Counted from the stretch's first letter, positions 47,959 through 62,316 are shown. The stretch: 64,000 nucleotides of DNA from Corynebacterium deserti GIMN1.010 (GCF_001277995.1 NZ_CP009220.1:2762329-2826328), one strand, 5' to 3'. Program-made: numbers and translations. Notes: generated by a model not told the origin, from the letters alone.

Positions 47959-48149
47959 CCACGCAGGTCAGGGCCCTTAAATGGCGCCAACTTTAGTCCG
48001 CCCATAAATGTCGCGCGCTGGGGTGGAGGGCGGCGTCGATAAGCAAAAGTCTTTTGGCGGTGGATGTTTAATGATCCCGCCAACTGGCCCCGATCGGCTG
48101 TAGTGGGGGTACAGCACATAATTTGCCATTGCAATTACACATCCCAACA

Positions 48150-48966
48150 GTGAGGGGCGTCTTGTTTACCATCACTGCATTTGCGGACGAGATCGCACTA
48201 TATAAAGAACTCAACATCACTCACGTGGAATTGCGTAGCGCATGAGGCACGAAAGTCCTTGATCTAAAGCAAGAAGAACTCGATACTGCCAAGGCCAAAA
48301 TTGATGTGGCGGGGATTTCACTGCCTGCAGTGGAACCGTGCTTGGGCAAGATCAATATCACTGCTCCTTTCGAGGAGCACCTAGAGAGGGTACGCCATGG
48401 AGTTGAGGTGGCAAAGCTCTCCGGCGCGAAATACATCCGCATCTTCTCCTTCTTTAATCCTGAAGGTTCAGACCCTGCGCAGTACCTCGACGAAGTGATC
48501 GCCAGGACGCGTGTGATGGTTGAACTTGCGAAGCAGGGTGGCATCACCTTGTTGCACGAAAATGAAAAAGGCGTCTACGGTGATTCGTCTGAACGCGTTA
48601 AATGTCTGTTGCCCACCATCAACGCCCCGCCTACCGCGGGTTTTAAAAAGCTGCCAACTATGTCCAAACAGGATTCAAGCCTTTCGACGAGGCATGTCCA
48701 GTGGTGAAAGACTACGCCGACTACGGCCACGTCAAAGGTGCGACAATCCCGAATAGTGAACCCCGCTTAGCATCATCAAGCCAGCAGATCAGAGCGATGG
48801 TCAGTACCCGGAGCTGTTAGCAAGGCTTCAGGGTGAACGCTACAACAAATTTGTTTCCATCGAGTCGCACTTGGGTGACTTTGACGAGTTCGGTGGACTG
48901 TGTGGCCCCGACCAGCGCGCCTGTAGCACGGGTAGATATCCTCAACACCATTGACGAACACCATTA
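48150..48966 (+). pseudogene. Sugar-phosphate isomerase/epimerase-like gene, degenerate
   Basis: The translation FTITAFADEIALYKELNITHVELRS, with parts quoted shortened, and ISLPAVEPCLGKINITAPFEEHL, KYIRIFSFFNPEGSDP and HENEKGVYGD follow the TIM-barrel xylose-isomerase-like (inositol/IolE-type) family. A TGA at about 48233 interrupts it after the first strands. The frame shifts near 48650-48680, and again near 48770 and 48925; family-like segments FVSIESHLGDFDEFGGLCGP appear in another frame (48855-48910). Not functional. Confidence 0.85.
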
Positions 48967-48983
48967 ATGCTGACTACAAGTCG

Positions 48984-49443
48984 ATGAGAATCACAGTGGT
49001 CAACGTGGCCCTAGTTGGTAGTGGTGATATCGCAACCGTCCACGCAGAAGCACTCGAGGCATTGGGCGAAAAACTCAACATCAATTTTGTTGCTGTGGTG
49101 GACAAGGATCAATTCGCAGCGCAGGAATTTGTGGATCGCACGGGTCTGGATGTCAACGCTCATACAAGCCTTGACGAGCTCTTTGCGCACGGAACCATCC
49201 AATCCCCGGCACCGCCACGTGGAAATCGATCTCGACTGTGAAAACGCGCTGATTGAACTGCGTGATGGTTTAAAAGTCACGTGTCCCGATGGTCGGGAGC
49301 TATTGGGGTGTCGGCCACGAGTTGTTGATCCACGCCTTCTACGAGCGGCTGGCTGATCCTGAGCCGTTATGGATCGGCCCGGAGCGGGCAATGGAGTCAC
49401 TGGGGATCGCGAAGAAGATATACGCAGCATCAGCTGAAAAATA
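48984..49443 (+). pseudogene. Gfo/Idh/MocA dehydrogenase remnant, internal deletion
   Basis: The first part reads VALVGSGDIATVHAEALEALG with the Rossmann motif and a continuing NAD domain up to LDELFAHG (about 49195). The frame then changes and jumps to the C-terminal end of the same family (HVEIDLDCENALIELRDG, then HELLIHAFYERLADPEPLW and IYAASAEK). About 200 residues in the middle are missing. An inositol- or sugar-dehydrogenase-like gene that has decayed. Confidence 0.85.
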
Positions 49444-49522
49444 GCAGTCGGCTGGCCGCGCTGAGCGTTGCTCGGCTGGCCTCTGGGTCGCGCCGACAAG
49501 CAAAAATATTATAGAAGAGAAA

Positions 49523-50629
49523 ATGAGCAAGAAAATTCGTTTGGGCAGCACTGGCCTTGTCGCTGGAGGTGCAATGTACGCAAAGTTCCTGGCAGAGGGC
49601 CGTATAGACAACATGCAGATCGGTGCGATCTGCGAGATCCTTCTAGAGAAGAAGGAAGCGACCGATGAGTTCAGTTTCCCTTTCTACGAGGCTTGCAAGT
49701 AACTGATCACCTCTGGCGGTGTGGATGCCGTTGTCACCACGGTGCCCCACTACCTGCACTCAAAGATGGACATCTTTGCTCTGGACAACAATGTGCACGC
49801 GCTCGTGGAAAAGCCTGTCGGTGTGTACACCAAGCAGGAAAATGAGCTGACCTTGTTCGCCAAGACTAAGCCAGAACTGAAGTTTGGTATTCTTCAACCA
49901 GCGCACCAACCCGCTGTACGAGGACCTCAAAGACCTCATGGACTCCGGTGAACTGGGCAAACTGCGCCACTGCTCCTCGATTACCACCACCTGGTGGAGT
50001 CCGCAAATCTACTACAACCAGTCCGATTGGCGCGCAACCTGGGGTGGCGAAGGCAGCGGCGTTTTGGTCAACCAGGCACCTCACCAGCTCGACCTGTGGC
50101 ACTGGATTTGTGGCACCCCAGAGAAGGTGTTTGCTGGCAACGCCTACGGATTCCGCCTCGACATCGCCCTGGAAAATACTCTCCACACATTGGTCTCCTT
50201 CCCTGACGGCACATCCCTGCACCCATGACATAACGGGCACCGATCGCATGGAGATTCTCTGTGATAAGGGCAAGATCGTTGTCGACGACCTTCTAAGAAG
50301 GTCACCATCTCCCGCTTCGTGGAAAACGAGAAAGTGCACTCCCAAAACATGGACATGGAAGATGTCCGCAACCTGTTCACCGGTCAGCTAGATATGTCCC
50401 AACACCTCTCCGTAGAGACCATAGAATAGGAATCCGTCTGGAGCGCGCAGCACTACGAAGTCATGCGTAACTTCGCAGCAACCATCAATGGTGTGCAACT
50501 GGCCAACGGCATCCACCTGTCGTCGTGGACCGGGAAGGAAGTTTACCTGGTCGATTTCGACGAAGCAGGATTCCTTAACGAGCTAAACAAGTGCATCAAG
50601 GCTGAGGGCACGTTTGAGGAGCGCAACTA
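49523..50629 (+). pseudogene. Second Gfo/Idh/MocA dehydrogenase-like gene, degenerate
   Basis: Starts MSKKIRLGSTGLVAGGAMYAKF. It contains an in-frame TAA near 49699, then AVVTTVPHYLHSKMDIFAL, ALVEKPVGVYTKQE (the EKP motif of the family), and after a frameshift near 49890 FNQRTNPLYEDLKDLMDSGELG. Further shifts occur near 50225 and 50295 and a TAG near 50426. It keeps nearly full length, so decay looks recent compared with its neighbour. Confidence 0.87.
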
Positions 50630-50809
50630 ATGGTTGACATCGGCATACAACTGATAGTGCTCAAGGCCTACACCGGAGCTTGCAAGCTCATCCACGTCAA
50701 AGCTGCCGGCGCCGAGTACTTCTTTATCGGGCAAGACATGACCTACGGCCGCGATCCTTTCGAATGCATCGAGGATCCCCGCAAATACCTCACCTCAATC
50801 GGCTGGTAG
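50630..50809 (+). pseudogene. Remnant of a second sugar-phosphate isomerase gene
   Basis: A 59-residue frame, MVDIGIQLIVLKAY, fused to a typical C-terminal end HVKAAGAEYFFIGQDMTYGR and ending YLTSIGW. The middle of the TIM barrel is missing. It follows the preceding pseudogene with only its stop between, so this was once an operon. Confidence 0.75.
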
Positions 50810-50817
50810 CAGGCAGT

Positions 50818-50850
50818 CAAGGGAGGCGGTTTAATACCGCCTCCCTTTTT
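50818..50850 (+). terminator. Terminator of the decayed sugar operon
   Basis: Arms GGGAGGCGGT (50821-50830) and ACCGCCTCCC (50836-50845), then TTTTT. Still perfect although the genes are broken. A GCTTGTCGACGC copy follows at 50865. Confidence 0.93.
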
Positions 50851-50934
50851 GCGTTGCGGTTTTTGCTTGTCGACGCTTACCTGTATATGTTGCCCCTCAG
50901 TATTTTGTCACATGACAGTAAGTGGGGAAGGTCT

Positions 50935-51765
50935 AGAGGTTGGTCTTCTTCCGCATCAGAGCGGACAAAATCGCGGCAACTAGCGCTGGTAGACTGCAGA
51001 TTCCGACAGCTGGGAAAGGCCGAGGACAACTCCTCCTTCCCCACAAGAATCTGACCGTTCTCCTCAACGCGCTTCTTCTTCAGCGGGTAAAGGAGCATCA
51101 GTGCACGTGAGATGAAAATTAGGACGACGCCTGGAACAAGGTTCGCCAGGAAGTAGACACCATTGACGGCATCCCCAGGATGAGCCAAGCCGTGATACGC
51201 GACTGCGGAATCGAAGCCTACCCATGCGAGGGATCCGGAGATGAAGAAGCCAGCAAATACCTGATCAAGGTTACGAGCCCTAGAGTAGATCGCGTAGAGG
51301 GTTGCGTCGTCGCGGTGTCCGGTGCGGACCTCCTGGTAGTCAATAAGGTCAGTGATGAACGCCCAGGTGAGGAAGTTGAAGGTGTTCACGCAGAACATTG
51401 CGACAGCGCACAACGCGATCTAAATCGCAGAATCCTCGATCTTGGGGAAGTACGCAACGACGAACAGAACAACGGTAGACAACGTCGCCACGATACCAAC
51501 TTCGGCCTTACCGAACTTTTTCGCAAGCCATGGAGAAACCGCTATCAGTGCCAAGGATGGTACAAGGGCGACAAATGATGCCGGCGACTGCAGACCACCA
51601 TCGCGGAAATTTCCGAGGAACAGTTAGCCGAGCATTCCGCCGACATACATGAAGGCGAGCAGTCACCTGTGCTGCGTCGATCAGACCGAGAAGCGCACGG
51701 TTGCTGGACAGGGTTGCCGACATCTTGCCCAGGCCGACATCTTTCGACGCGCTCTTTGACCAAGA
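50935..51765 (-). pseudogene. GPH-type sugar:cation symporter, degenerate
   Basis: The C-terminal half reads FCVNTFNFLTWAFITDLIDYQEVRTG and GHRDDATLYAIYSRARNLDQ (shortened), the conserved late region of glycoside-pentoside-hexuronide symporters. It runs into further helices up to LMLLYPLKKKRVEE near 51060. Upstream (51420-51765) the helices are spread over two frames with stops near 51420 and 51625 (for example FVALVPSLALIAVSPWLAKK). The N-terminal half is missing, cut near the rRNA repeat boundary. Confidence 0.8.
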
Positions 51766-51822
51766 AGTACAGACTTGCGTAGCAGATGACCACTAACCGC
51801 TCGCTCCAGGTGTCTAGACAAC

Positions 51823-51851
51823 AAAAAAAAGGGGGGGTAGTCACCTCCCCT
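51823..51851 (-). terminator. rRNA operon 2 terminator
   Basis: Same hairpin as in operon 1 with eight instead of seven T on the minus strand. Confidence 0.9.
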
Positions 51852-51920
51852 GAACTCAACGACCCAGGACGGCAACCACCCCTACCACGGAGCTACACAC
51901 AGCAGACGCATGGCAAAAGG

Positions 51921-51963
51921 AGAGGGAGTGTACACAAACAATGTTTGTGTACACTCCCTCTCA
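51921..51963 (-). terminator. Long hairpin after 5S, operon 2
   Basis: Same perfect 20-bp arms as at 42180-42222, without a T run. Confidence 0.75.
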
Positions 51964-51985
51964 ACATATCTTCTTTTAAGTTTTA

Positions 51986-52103
51986 GGTCGGCGGTAACCT
52001 ACTCTCCCACACCCTCCCGAGTGCAGTACCATCAGCGTAACCAGGCTTAGCTTCCGGGTTCGGAAAGGGACCGGGCGTTTCCCTGCTACTATCACCACCG
52101 ACA
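51986..52103 (-). rRNA. rrf: 5S ribosomal RNA, operon 2
   Basis: Identical by eye to 42246-42363. Confidence 0.93.
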
Positions 52104-52226
52104 CAACCAACAACACCAAACCACAACCACCAGGTCGTGTTTGTGCTGTGTCAGACACTGCATAATGGACGCGAACAAACAATATTTTGTTTTGCTCTGT
52201 TACGTTGCGTACACCCCACAATTGGG

Positions 52227-57158
<4,932 letters not shown>

Positions 57159-57670
57159 AAATGAAAAAAAGATTCATCTCAGGCCGTGAAAAGCCCAAAA
57201 CCCAGCCAATCAAAACACACCACACACAAAAAGCATGTGGTCTGGCTTTGAAAAACCAATGAATGGTTATTCTAAAAAATAAATTTTCTAGAGTGTTCCC
57301 CTCCCCCATCCGACGAGGAAAAGATAAGAAGGAAACAAAAACCATGCCAACAATATTATTTATTGTTTACAGTAGGTGAACTATATTGGCGTTTCACCCA
57401 CCCGGCATGACCCACCACAACCACACCCTAGAGGCATAGATGGTGGTGACAAAAATAAAATAAATGGCACACTATTGAGTTCTCAAACAACATACGCACA
57501 CCACAAACAAACAAAACGTGTAAGTGTTTGCGTCCGTGGCAGCTTGTTCAACAATACTTTGTTTGCGTGGTGTTCACCAAATCGCAGGTTAAGTTGTTGT
57601 TGGCCAGTCACTTGTTTTCCTGACCGCCTCACTGTGTTTCGGGGCGTTGTCGGTCGCGCTGACTGGAATT

Positions 57671-57699
57671 AATTTACACACCCCTGCCAGAACCCGCAA
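57671..57699 (-). promoter_or_regulatory. rRNA operon 2 promoter
   Basis: Same TTGCGG-N17-TAAATT as operon 1. One base in the spacer differs (GTGTG context, T/C near 57681). The leader between here and 57159 has no gene. Confidence 0.7.
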
Positions 57700-57725
57700 C
57701 CACGCAGGTCAGGCGTCGAAAAGCG

Positions 57726-58100
57726 CTACCTGTAGAGCCCACGACTCTCCGCAACCTGATCCAGCAGCGCGTGGACGTAGGAGTGGGTGAGGCCGAGTTT
57801 GATGGATTCGTCGACGAGTGGGACGAGAAAGCTGGCGGTAAAGGCGGCTTCGCGGCGTTCACGGGCGAGACGCGGGGCATCGTCAGTGACGAACATGCCA
57901 ATGCCGGGACGTTTGAAAAGGATGTGGGCGTCGAAAAGCACTCCCAGCCCCTTGCGGGCTGTGGCTGGGTTGATGCGGTGAAACGCGGCAAGCTCGTTGA
58001 TTGACGGTGCGCGGTCGCCGGGTTTGAGGGTCCCGTCAACGATGAGATCTTCGATGAGCGTGGCGATCTGGCGGAATAGGGGCGCGGTTGTGTCCGGCAT
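57726..58100 (-). CDS. YtrA-type GntR-family regulator
   Basis: A 124-residue repressor candidate: winged helix (LFRQIATLIEDLIVDGTLKPGDRAPSINELA in part, residues 8-38; INPATARKGLGVLFD near 43) plus the short C-terminal dimer helix typical of the YtrA subfamily. Such regulators usually sit with an ABC transporter operon, but none is adjacent here. The gene ends only 13 bases before the rRNA repeat boundary. A palindrome GGTTAGT-N6-ACTAACC just upstream is its probable operator. Confidence 0.85.
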   Translation of the reverse strand: MPDTTAPLFRQIATLIEDLIVDGTLKPGDRAPSINELAAFHRINPATARKGLGVLFDAHILFKRPGIGMFVTDDAPRLARERREAAFTASFLVPLVDESIKLGLTHSYVHALLDQVAESRGLYR

Positions 58101-58116
58101 TAGCTAACTTTCGGTG

Positions 58117-58136
58117 GGTTAGTCATATAACTAACC
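58117..58136 (-). promoter_or_regulatory. Probable autoregulatory operator of the YtrA-type gene
   Basis: GGTTAGT-CATATA-ACTAACC, perfect 7-bp arms, 17 bases upstream of the start codon. The central CATATA or TATATG could be part of the -10 box. Compared with DtxR boxes it fits poorly. Confidence 0.6.
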
Positions 58137-58297
58137 TTAGGTGCTTTTAAACCGAGGCAGGCCTATTTAACGACACCCTTTTAGTGTTACCCGACCACTC
58201 CACCGGAGTTCAGCCACCAAAAATGGACGCATATTCTCCAGATAAGGCATGCTTGGATAAATAGATTAGTAACTCAACAGAATCGGAATTAGGAGCC

Positions 58298-59767
58298 ATG
58301 CTTGAACGCACTCAGGTATTCGTGGACACGTCCTACCTGCTCGCAAGCTTTTATAACTCTTGGGAGACAGGGGCACGAGCCCAATTAGAAATCGACCTCC
58401 CCGAGGTAGTCGGGGTTTTAGGAAGGATGATCGAACAACAACTTAAACAGCCTGTCCAGCGACAAATGTGGTACGACGGAATCCCTGATTCTGGTCCACA
58501 CCGCTACCAACGTGCACTCCGCACTTGCGATGGAGTGCAACTTCGCGCTGGCCAATTGATCGAATGGGGTGAGCGTCGCACACAAAAAGCAGTGGACACT
58601 CGCCTCGTTGCCGACCTTGTTCTCGCAGGTGTGCGTGGACAATGTTCCGACATCGTGCTGGTCAGTGGTGACGCCGATATGATTCCGGGCGTGCAGGAAG
58701 CAGCAAACGCTGGCCTACGCGTCCATCTTTATGGCTTCGGTTGGGACTCCATGTCTTCACAGCTACGCCACTGCTGCGATACCACCACCATTTTGGATCC
58801 ACGCGAGGACTTCGCCGACTGCATGCAGCTCCAAGTCCTTGAAGGTCCGCTCCCTCCCGTTGTCCGCGTCAAGCCAATTAACGATGCAGAACCCATTGAG
58901 GAGCTGGATTTCACTCCAGTTCCTGGTGTGGCAACGCCATTTGCGAAAGATGAGGGAGCTGCTACCGAGTCGGCACCTGCCGCTGGGGAAATCCCTGGGG
59001 ACGTCTCGGCAGAGGCTGGGGCATCTGAGAGTTCGCCTGCCGTTTCGCCCGATGAAAAGTTCTCCCCTCGCCCAGGCGAACCTGCCGAGGCACTGGAAGA
59101 TCAGATGTGCGAGGCGCAAAACTCTCTAGATAAGGCAGAGAAGGTAGTCGCAGAACCACCAATTGATCCACAGGTCACAATGCCACAATCGGCCCAAGTG
59201 CCCACTCCTGGCAAAGTCCCTGAAGGTGCACCTTCTGCGTCGTCTTCAGCCGTTTCCCCTTCGCCTACTTCGATGCCGTCTGCGCCCAAGCCGGCTGCTC
59301 CCAAGCCTGCAGCACCAAAACCGCAGGCGCCATCGCCTTCGGATATTGCTGAGAAACAGCCGGTTGCGAAATCAGCTCCTGCCGAGTCTTCGCAGGTAGA
59401 GAAAAAGATTGAGGAATCCCGACCAAAGATTCCAAATCCATCCATGATGGCTCCCCGCCGTAAGCTTCGTTCCCGCTACGTTCCACTTCCTAACGAAGTG
59501 TGGGCAACGGCTGGGTTCCAAACTCCTTACGATGTTGGGCAGCAATACGCATCATGGTGGTTCGAAAACGCTGCGACCAGCACACAACGCGATCAAGCTC
59601 ACTTGTTGTCAGGTGGCGGTCTCCCACCAGAGATCGATCGTCCGCTGTTGCAGTTCGCGTGTGAAACGCTCCACGAATACACCTTGACGGAAGCGCAGCG
59701 CGTGAGCTTGCGCGATGGTTTCCATTCTGGAATTCGTGCCGTGCTGTTGAATCAGCGAAACCAGTAG
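58298..59767 (+). CDS. NYN-domain (PIN-like) putative RNase with proline-rich linker
   Basis: 489 residues. The N-terminal NYN domain has the acidic residues of the PIN-like fold: D10 in VFVDTSYLL, D99 in AVDTRLVADL and SGDADMIP near 123. A 200-residue low-complexity region (acidic, then PKPAAPKPAAPKP) follows, then a conserved C-terminal domain (YVPLPNEVWATAGFQTP to the end) of unknown function. Likely an RNA-processing or -decay enzyme; the substrate is unknown. AGGAG precedes the ATG by 3 bases. It stands alone with a strong terminator. Confidence 0.83.
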   Translation: MLERTQVFVDTSYLLASFYNSWETGARAQLEIDLPEVVGVLGRMIEQQLKQPVQRQMWYDGIPDSGPHRYQRALRTCDGVQLRAGQLIEWGERRTQKAVDTRLVADLVLAGVRGQCSDIVLVSGDADMIPGVQEAANAGLRVHLYGFGWDSMSSQLRHCCDTTTILDPREDFADCMQLQVLEGPLPPVVRVKPINDAEPIEELDFTPVPGVATPFAKDEGAATESAPAAGEIPGDVSAEAGASESSPAVSPDEKFSPRPGEPAEALEDQMCEAQNSLDKAEKVVAEPPIDPQVTMPQSAQVPTPGKVPEGAPSASSSAVSPSPTSMPSAPKPAAPKPAAPKPQAPSPSDIAEKQPVAKSAPAESSQVEKKIEESRPKIPNPSMMAPRRKLRSRYVPLPNEVWATAGFQTPYDVGQQYASWWFENAATSTQRDQAHLLSGGGLPPEIDRPLLQFACETLHEYTLTEAQRVSLRDGFHSGIRAVLLNQRNQ

Positions 59768-59778
59768 TAACAGTTCTT

Positions 59779-59816
59779 AGTTGGGCGGCTCCTTTTGTGG
59801 AGTCGCCCAACTTTTT
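59779..59816 (+). terminator. NYN gene terminator
   Basis: 14-bp arms AGTTGGGCGGCTCC and GGAGTCGCCCAACT with one mismatch, then TTTTT. Confidence 0.92.
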
Positions 59817-59879
59817 CTTTGATCGCTCATAGTCTCGCAGTTCTGGCGTGTCCGCAGATGACCCGAAGATGGTCAACGG

Positions 59880-60220
59880 TCGGGAATATGCGGTTTTTCG
59901 TGTGGGCGGTGTGAGAATCCCTCGGATCCAGTAGGGTTAAAACTGTCTAACTCAAAAAAGCACCACATCTACCCCTATTTGAGGTGTCATGCGGTGTCGG
60001 AATGGAATCCCTCGTCACAGTCCAAAAATTAGCCCGTCCAATGCCAAAAGTGCCCTTCCATATAGCCGTCCAAGCGTTCAAATCAACCAGATTAGAGTGA
60101 TTGGATGACGGAAAAATCCAGCCCCTTAAATTGGCACACAATGAACCATCTTCCTGACACCGACAAGGTCTACCCCACCTGAGACCAGCACTGCCGCCAG
60201 GCTCACGAATCCCCGAAAGG
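59880..60220. other. Gene-free stretch between the NYN gene and rsmP
   Basis: About 340 bases without a convincing frame on either strand. No clear promoter or repeat was recognised. Confidence 0.5.
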
Positions 60221-60260
60221 AAAAAGTTGGACGTCCCCACCACGTGGGTCGCCCAACTTT
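60221..60260 (-). terminator. rsmP terminator
   Basis: Minus-strand arms AAAGTTGGGCGACCCAC and GTGGGGACGTCCAACTTT pair with few mismatches. TTTCC follows. The stem resembles the NYN terminator. Confidence 0.8.
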
Positions 60261-60270
60261 CCAAAGACTT

Positions 60271-61149
60271 TTACTTCTTTTCAGCGTCTTCCACATCTTC
60301 AGCGGAATTAGTCTCGCTCTGCGCTGCAGAATTCTCAACGTCAGCAGCCGAAGTCACAGTCTCATCGACTACTTCCTCCGCGTCCTCTACTCCAGCTTCA
60401 AGTTCACCCTTGGAACCTGCGGAAATACCGAGAGCCTCAGCGCGAAGCTCCTCAAGGCGAGCAGCTGCACGCATGTCGGTGCCGGACTGCTGGATCTCAG
60501 CCATACGATCTCCAACGGTGTTCTGGGTAAGCTCCTGAGCACCCAAGGCGTCGGCGTATCGGCGCTCGATCTTCTCACGGACTGAATCCAAGGTAGGAAC
60601 AGAACCATCTTGAGTACCGAACTGATTCATGGAGTCCATGGACTTGGTGACAGTTTCCTGCATCTTGGCCTGGTCAGCCTGGGCGCGCAGTGCATCGATC
60701 TGAGACATCTGCTCTTTGAGGCGCATCTCGGATTCTTTAGACTTCGCCACAGCATCCTTCGCTGCAACTTCTGCCTGCTGATGCAGCGCAGTAGTCTGTT
60801 CTAACTGCTGCTCAACGGCAACGAGCTGGGACGCAAATACCTCAGCGGTGTTATTAAACTGCTGCGCTTTCGCGGTATCGCCATCGGCGGTTGCTTTGTC
60901 TGCCAATTGGATGGCCTGACGGGCTTGATCTTGCAGCTTATCGCGGTCGGCAACAAGGCGGTTGAGCTTCATCTCGAGCTGCTTCTGCTGGCCGATGATC
61001 TGGGAGGCATGTTGCATAATCTGCTGGTGTTGCTTTTGTGCAGCTTCGGTAGCCTGTTGAATCTGAACTTTTGGATCAGCATTCTCATCGATCTTGTTGT
61101 CGAAAGATGCCATAAGGTACTTCCAGCCCTTGCTGAGCGGATTAGCCAT
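60271..61149 (-). CDS. rsmP: PspA/IM30-type coiled-coil cell-shape protein RsmP
   Basis: 292 residues, almost entirely heptad-patterned coiled coil (residues 25-170), then an acidic C-terminal tail (VEDAEEVVDETV to AEDVEDAEKK). It belongs to the PspA/IM30/Vipp1 family of membrane-associated scaffold proteins. It fits C. glutamicum RsmP, needed for rod shape and phosphorylated by PknA at Ser6 and Thr168 as I recall. Here residue 6 is Ser and 168 is Thr. It has its own terminator and is separated from trxA by 277 bases. Confidence 0.85.
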   Translation of the reverse strand: MANPLSKGWKYLMASFDNKIDENADPKVQIQQATEAAQKQHQQIMQHASQIIGQQKQLEMKLNRLVADRDKLQDQARQAIQLADKATADGDTAKAQQFNNTAEVFASQLVAVEQQLEQTTALHQQAEVAAKDAVAKSKESEMRLKEQMSQIDALRAQADQAKMQETVTKSMDSMNQFGTQDGSVPTLDSVREKIERRYADALGAQELTQNTVGDRMAEIQQSGTDMRAAARLEELRAEALGISAGSKGELEAGVEDAEEVVDETVTSAADVENSAAQSETNSAEDVEDAEKK

Positions 61150-61367
61150 TGTCAGTCACTTCCCTGCGGTTTTGTTGATTCTGTCTATGGAAACTTCATG
61201 TCTAAAATCACAAGCGAATCTGCGCGACGGTTATGTGATAGATCACTACCGATTCACTGCTCACCACACGAGTCTACGCAAAATCCCAGGGCTTGACCGC
61301 TGTGTTCAGAAAAATGGGGGTCTGCCCGGACTAGACCCAGACTTCCCCCGACTTGCCCCCACCCACA

Positions 61368-61410
61368 AAACCGCCCGGACACTTCAGGAAAGGAAGTGTC
61401 CGGACGGTTT
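61368..61410 (-). terminator. Thioredoxin gene terminator
   Basis: 18-bp arms 61368-61385 and 61393-61410 (AAACCG...GACACTTC) with one mismatch. On the minus strand TTTTG follows. Confidence 0.85.
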
Positions 61411-61426
61411 GGATTAAGCAGGAAAC

Positions 61427-61804
61427 CTATGCTTCTGCGTCACCCTGCTGCTGCTCTGCGATCTGACGACGAACGTCATCCATGTCCAAAGCCTTAACCT
61501 GCTTGACCAGATCATCAAGTGCAGGAGCTGGCATGGTGCCTGCTTCGCGGAAGACCATGATGCCGTCACGGAAGATCATCAGGGTAGGGATGGACTGAAT
61601 TTCCAGGGCAGCTGCGAGACCCTGGTTTGCTTCAGTGTCGAGCTTTGCGAAGGTGGCGTCCTCGTGATCCTCAGAGACCTTTGCGTAGGTTGGAGCAAAC
61701 TGGCGGCAAGGACCGCACCAAGATGCCCATGCGTCTACGAGGACAATACCCTCTCCGGTAACGGTTTCTTCGAATGTTGCTTCGGTGACGTCGATGGTTG
61801 CCAT
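61427..61804 (-). CDS. trxA: Thioredoxin
   Basis: 125 residues with the active site WCGPC (C30 and C33) in the classical thioredoxin fold and the cis-proline in SIPTLMIF near residue 76. A C-terminal helix of about 20 residues (DMDDVRRQIAEQQQGDAEA) extends beyond normal thioredoxin length. Reduces disulfides in the cytoplasm, for example of MsrA. Divergent from the copper chaperone gene, with a 185-base intergenic region that contains GGCCAA/TTGGCC (61842-61858). Confidence 0.92.
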   Translation of the reverse strand: MATIDVTEATFEETVTGEGIVLVDAWASWCGPCRQFAPTYAKVSEDHEDATFAKLDTEANQGLAAALEIQSIPTLMIFRDGIMVFREAGTMPAPALDDLVKQVKALDMDDVRRQIAEQQQGDAEA

Positions 61805-61989
61805 TTATAAACTCCGTTCAAGGTTTGTAAGGTTTTCATAAAGGCCAACTTTCATTGGCCGTGGGATATTCCCGTTAGGTCAATTTCATTCGCCAATCGG
61901 GCCCCGCTGAACTCATTGCACATCGTACCTTGCACGATGGCTTTGATGAAGGCGCCACTGGATTTCATCAGATCGGAAGGACGAGAATT

Positions 61990-62196
61990 ATGAGCACCAA
62001 GAACTACCACGTTGAGGGTATGACCTGCGAGAACTGCGCAGCTTCCGTCGAGGATGAAATCAATCTCGTTGCGGGAACTCAGGGCGTGGAAGTAGATGTG
62101 GAGCACGGTCGTGTGACTGTCACGGGTGAAGGTTTCAGTGATGATCAGATCATTGAAGCCATCGCGAATGCGGGCCTTAAGGTGAGCACGCAGTAA
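61990..62196 (+). CDS. copZ: CopZ-like copper chaperone (HMA domain)
   Basis: 68 residues, one heavy-metal-associated domain with the metal site MTCENC (C14 and C17 region), typical of Cu(I) chaperones. ATG 61990 follows GGAAGGACG. No copper ATPase gene is adjacent in the window, so its partner is elsewhere. The inverted pair CATCGT/ACGATG (61921-61939) upstream may be an operator. The longer frame from 61930 lies in the leader. Confidence 0.9.
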   Translation: MSTKNYHVEGMTCENCAASVEDEINLVAGTQGVEVDVEHGRVTVTGEGFSDDQIIEAIANAGLKVSTQ

Positions 62197-62270
62197 CACC
62201 AATTCCACATTGGTCTGACCACTAATACTGAGAATAGCACCCCCAAATTAGTGTGCACTTATTCTTAACG

Positions 62271-62316
62271 GCAAGGCCCGATAGCATGTTTGCGCTTAGC
62301 GGGCCTTGCTGTTTTT
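62271..62316 (+). terminator. copZ terminator
   Basis: Arms GCAAGGCCCG (62271-62280) and CGGGCCTTGC (62300-62309), then TGTTTTTAATT. A GCTTATCGACGC copy follows at 62321. Confidence 0.9.

Noticed and set aside
49523..50629. Programmed frameshifting or stop read-through in the dehydrogenase-like gene
   Set aside because: Several independent stops and shifts are present, and neighbouring genes are broken too, so decay is the better explanation.
58117..58136. DtxR box in front of the YtrA-type gene
   Set aside because: The arms GGTTAGT/ACTAACC resemble DtxR half sites, but the spacing and centre do not fit the 19-bp consensus; autoregulation is simpler.
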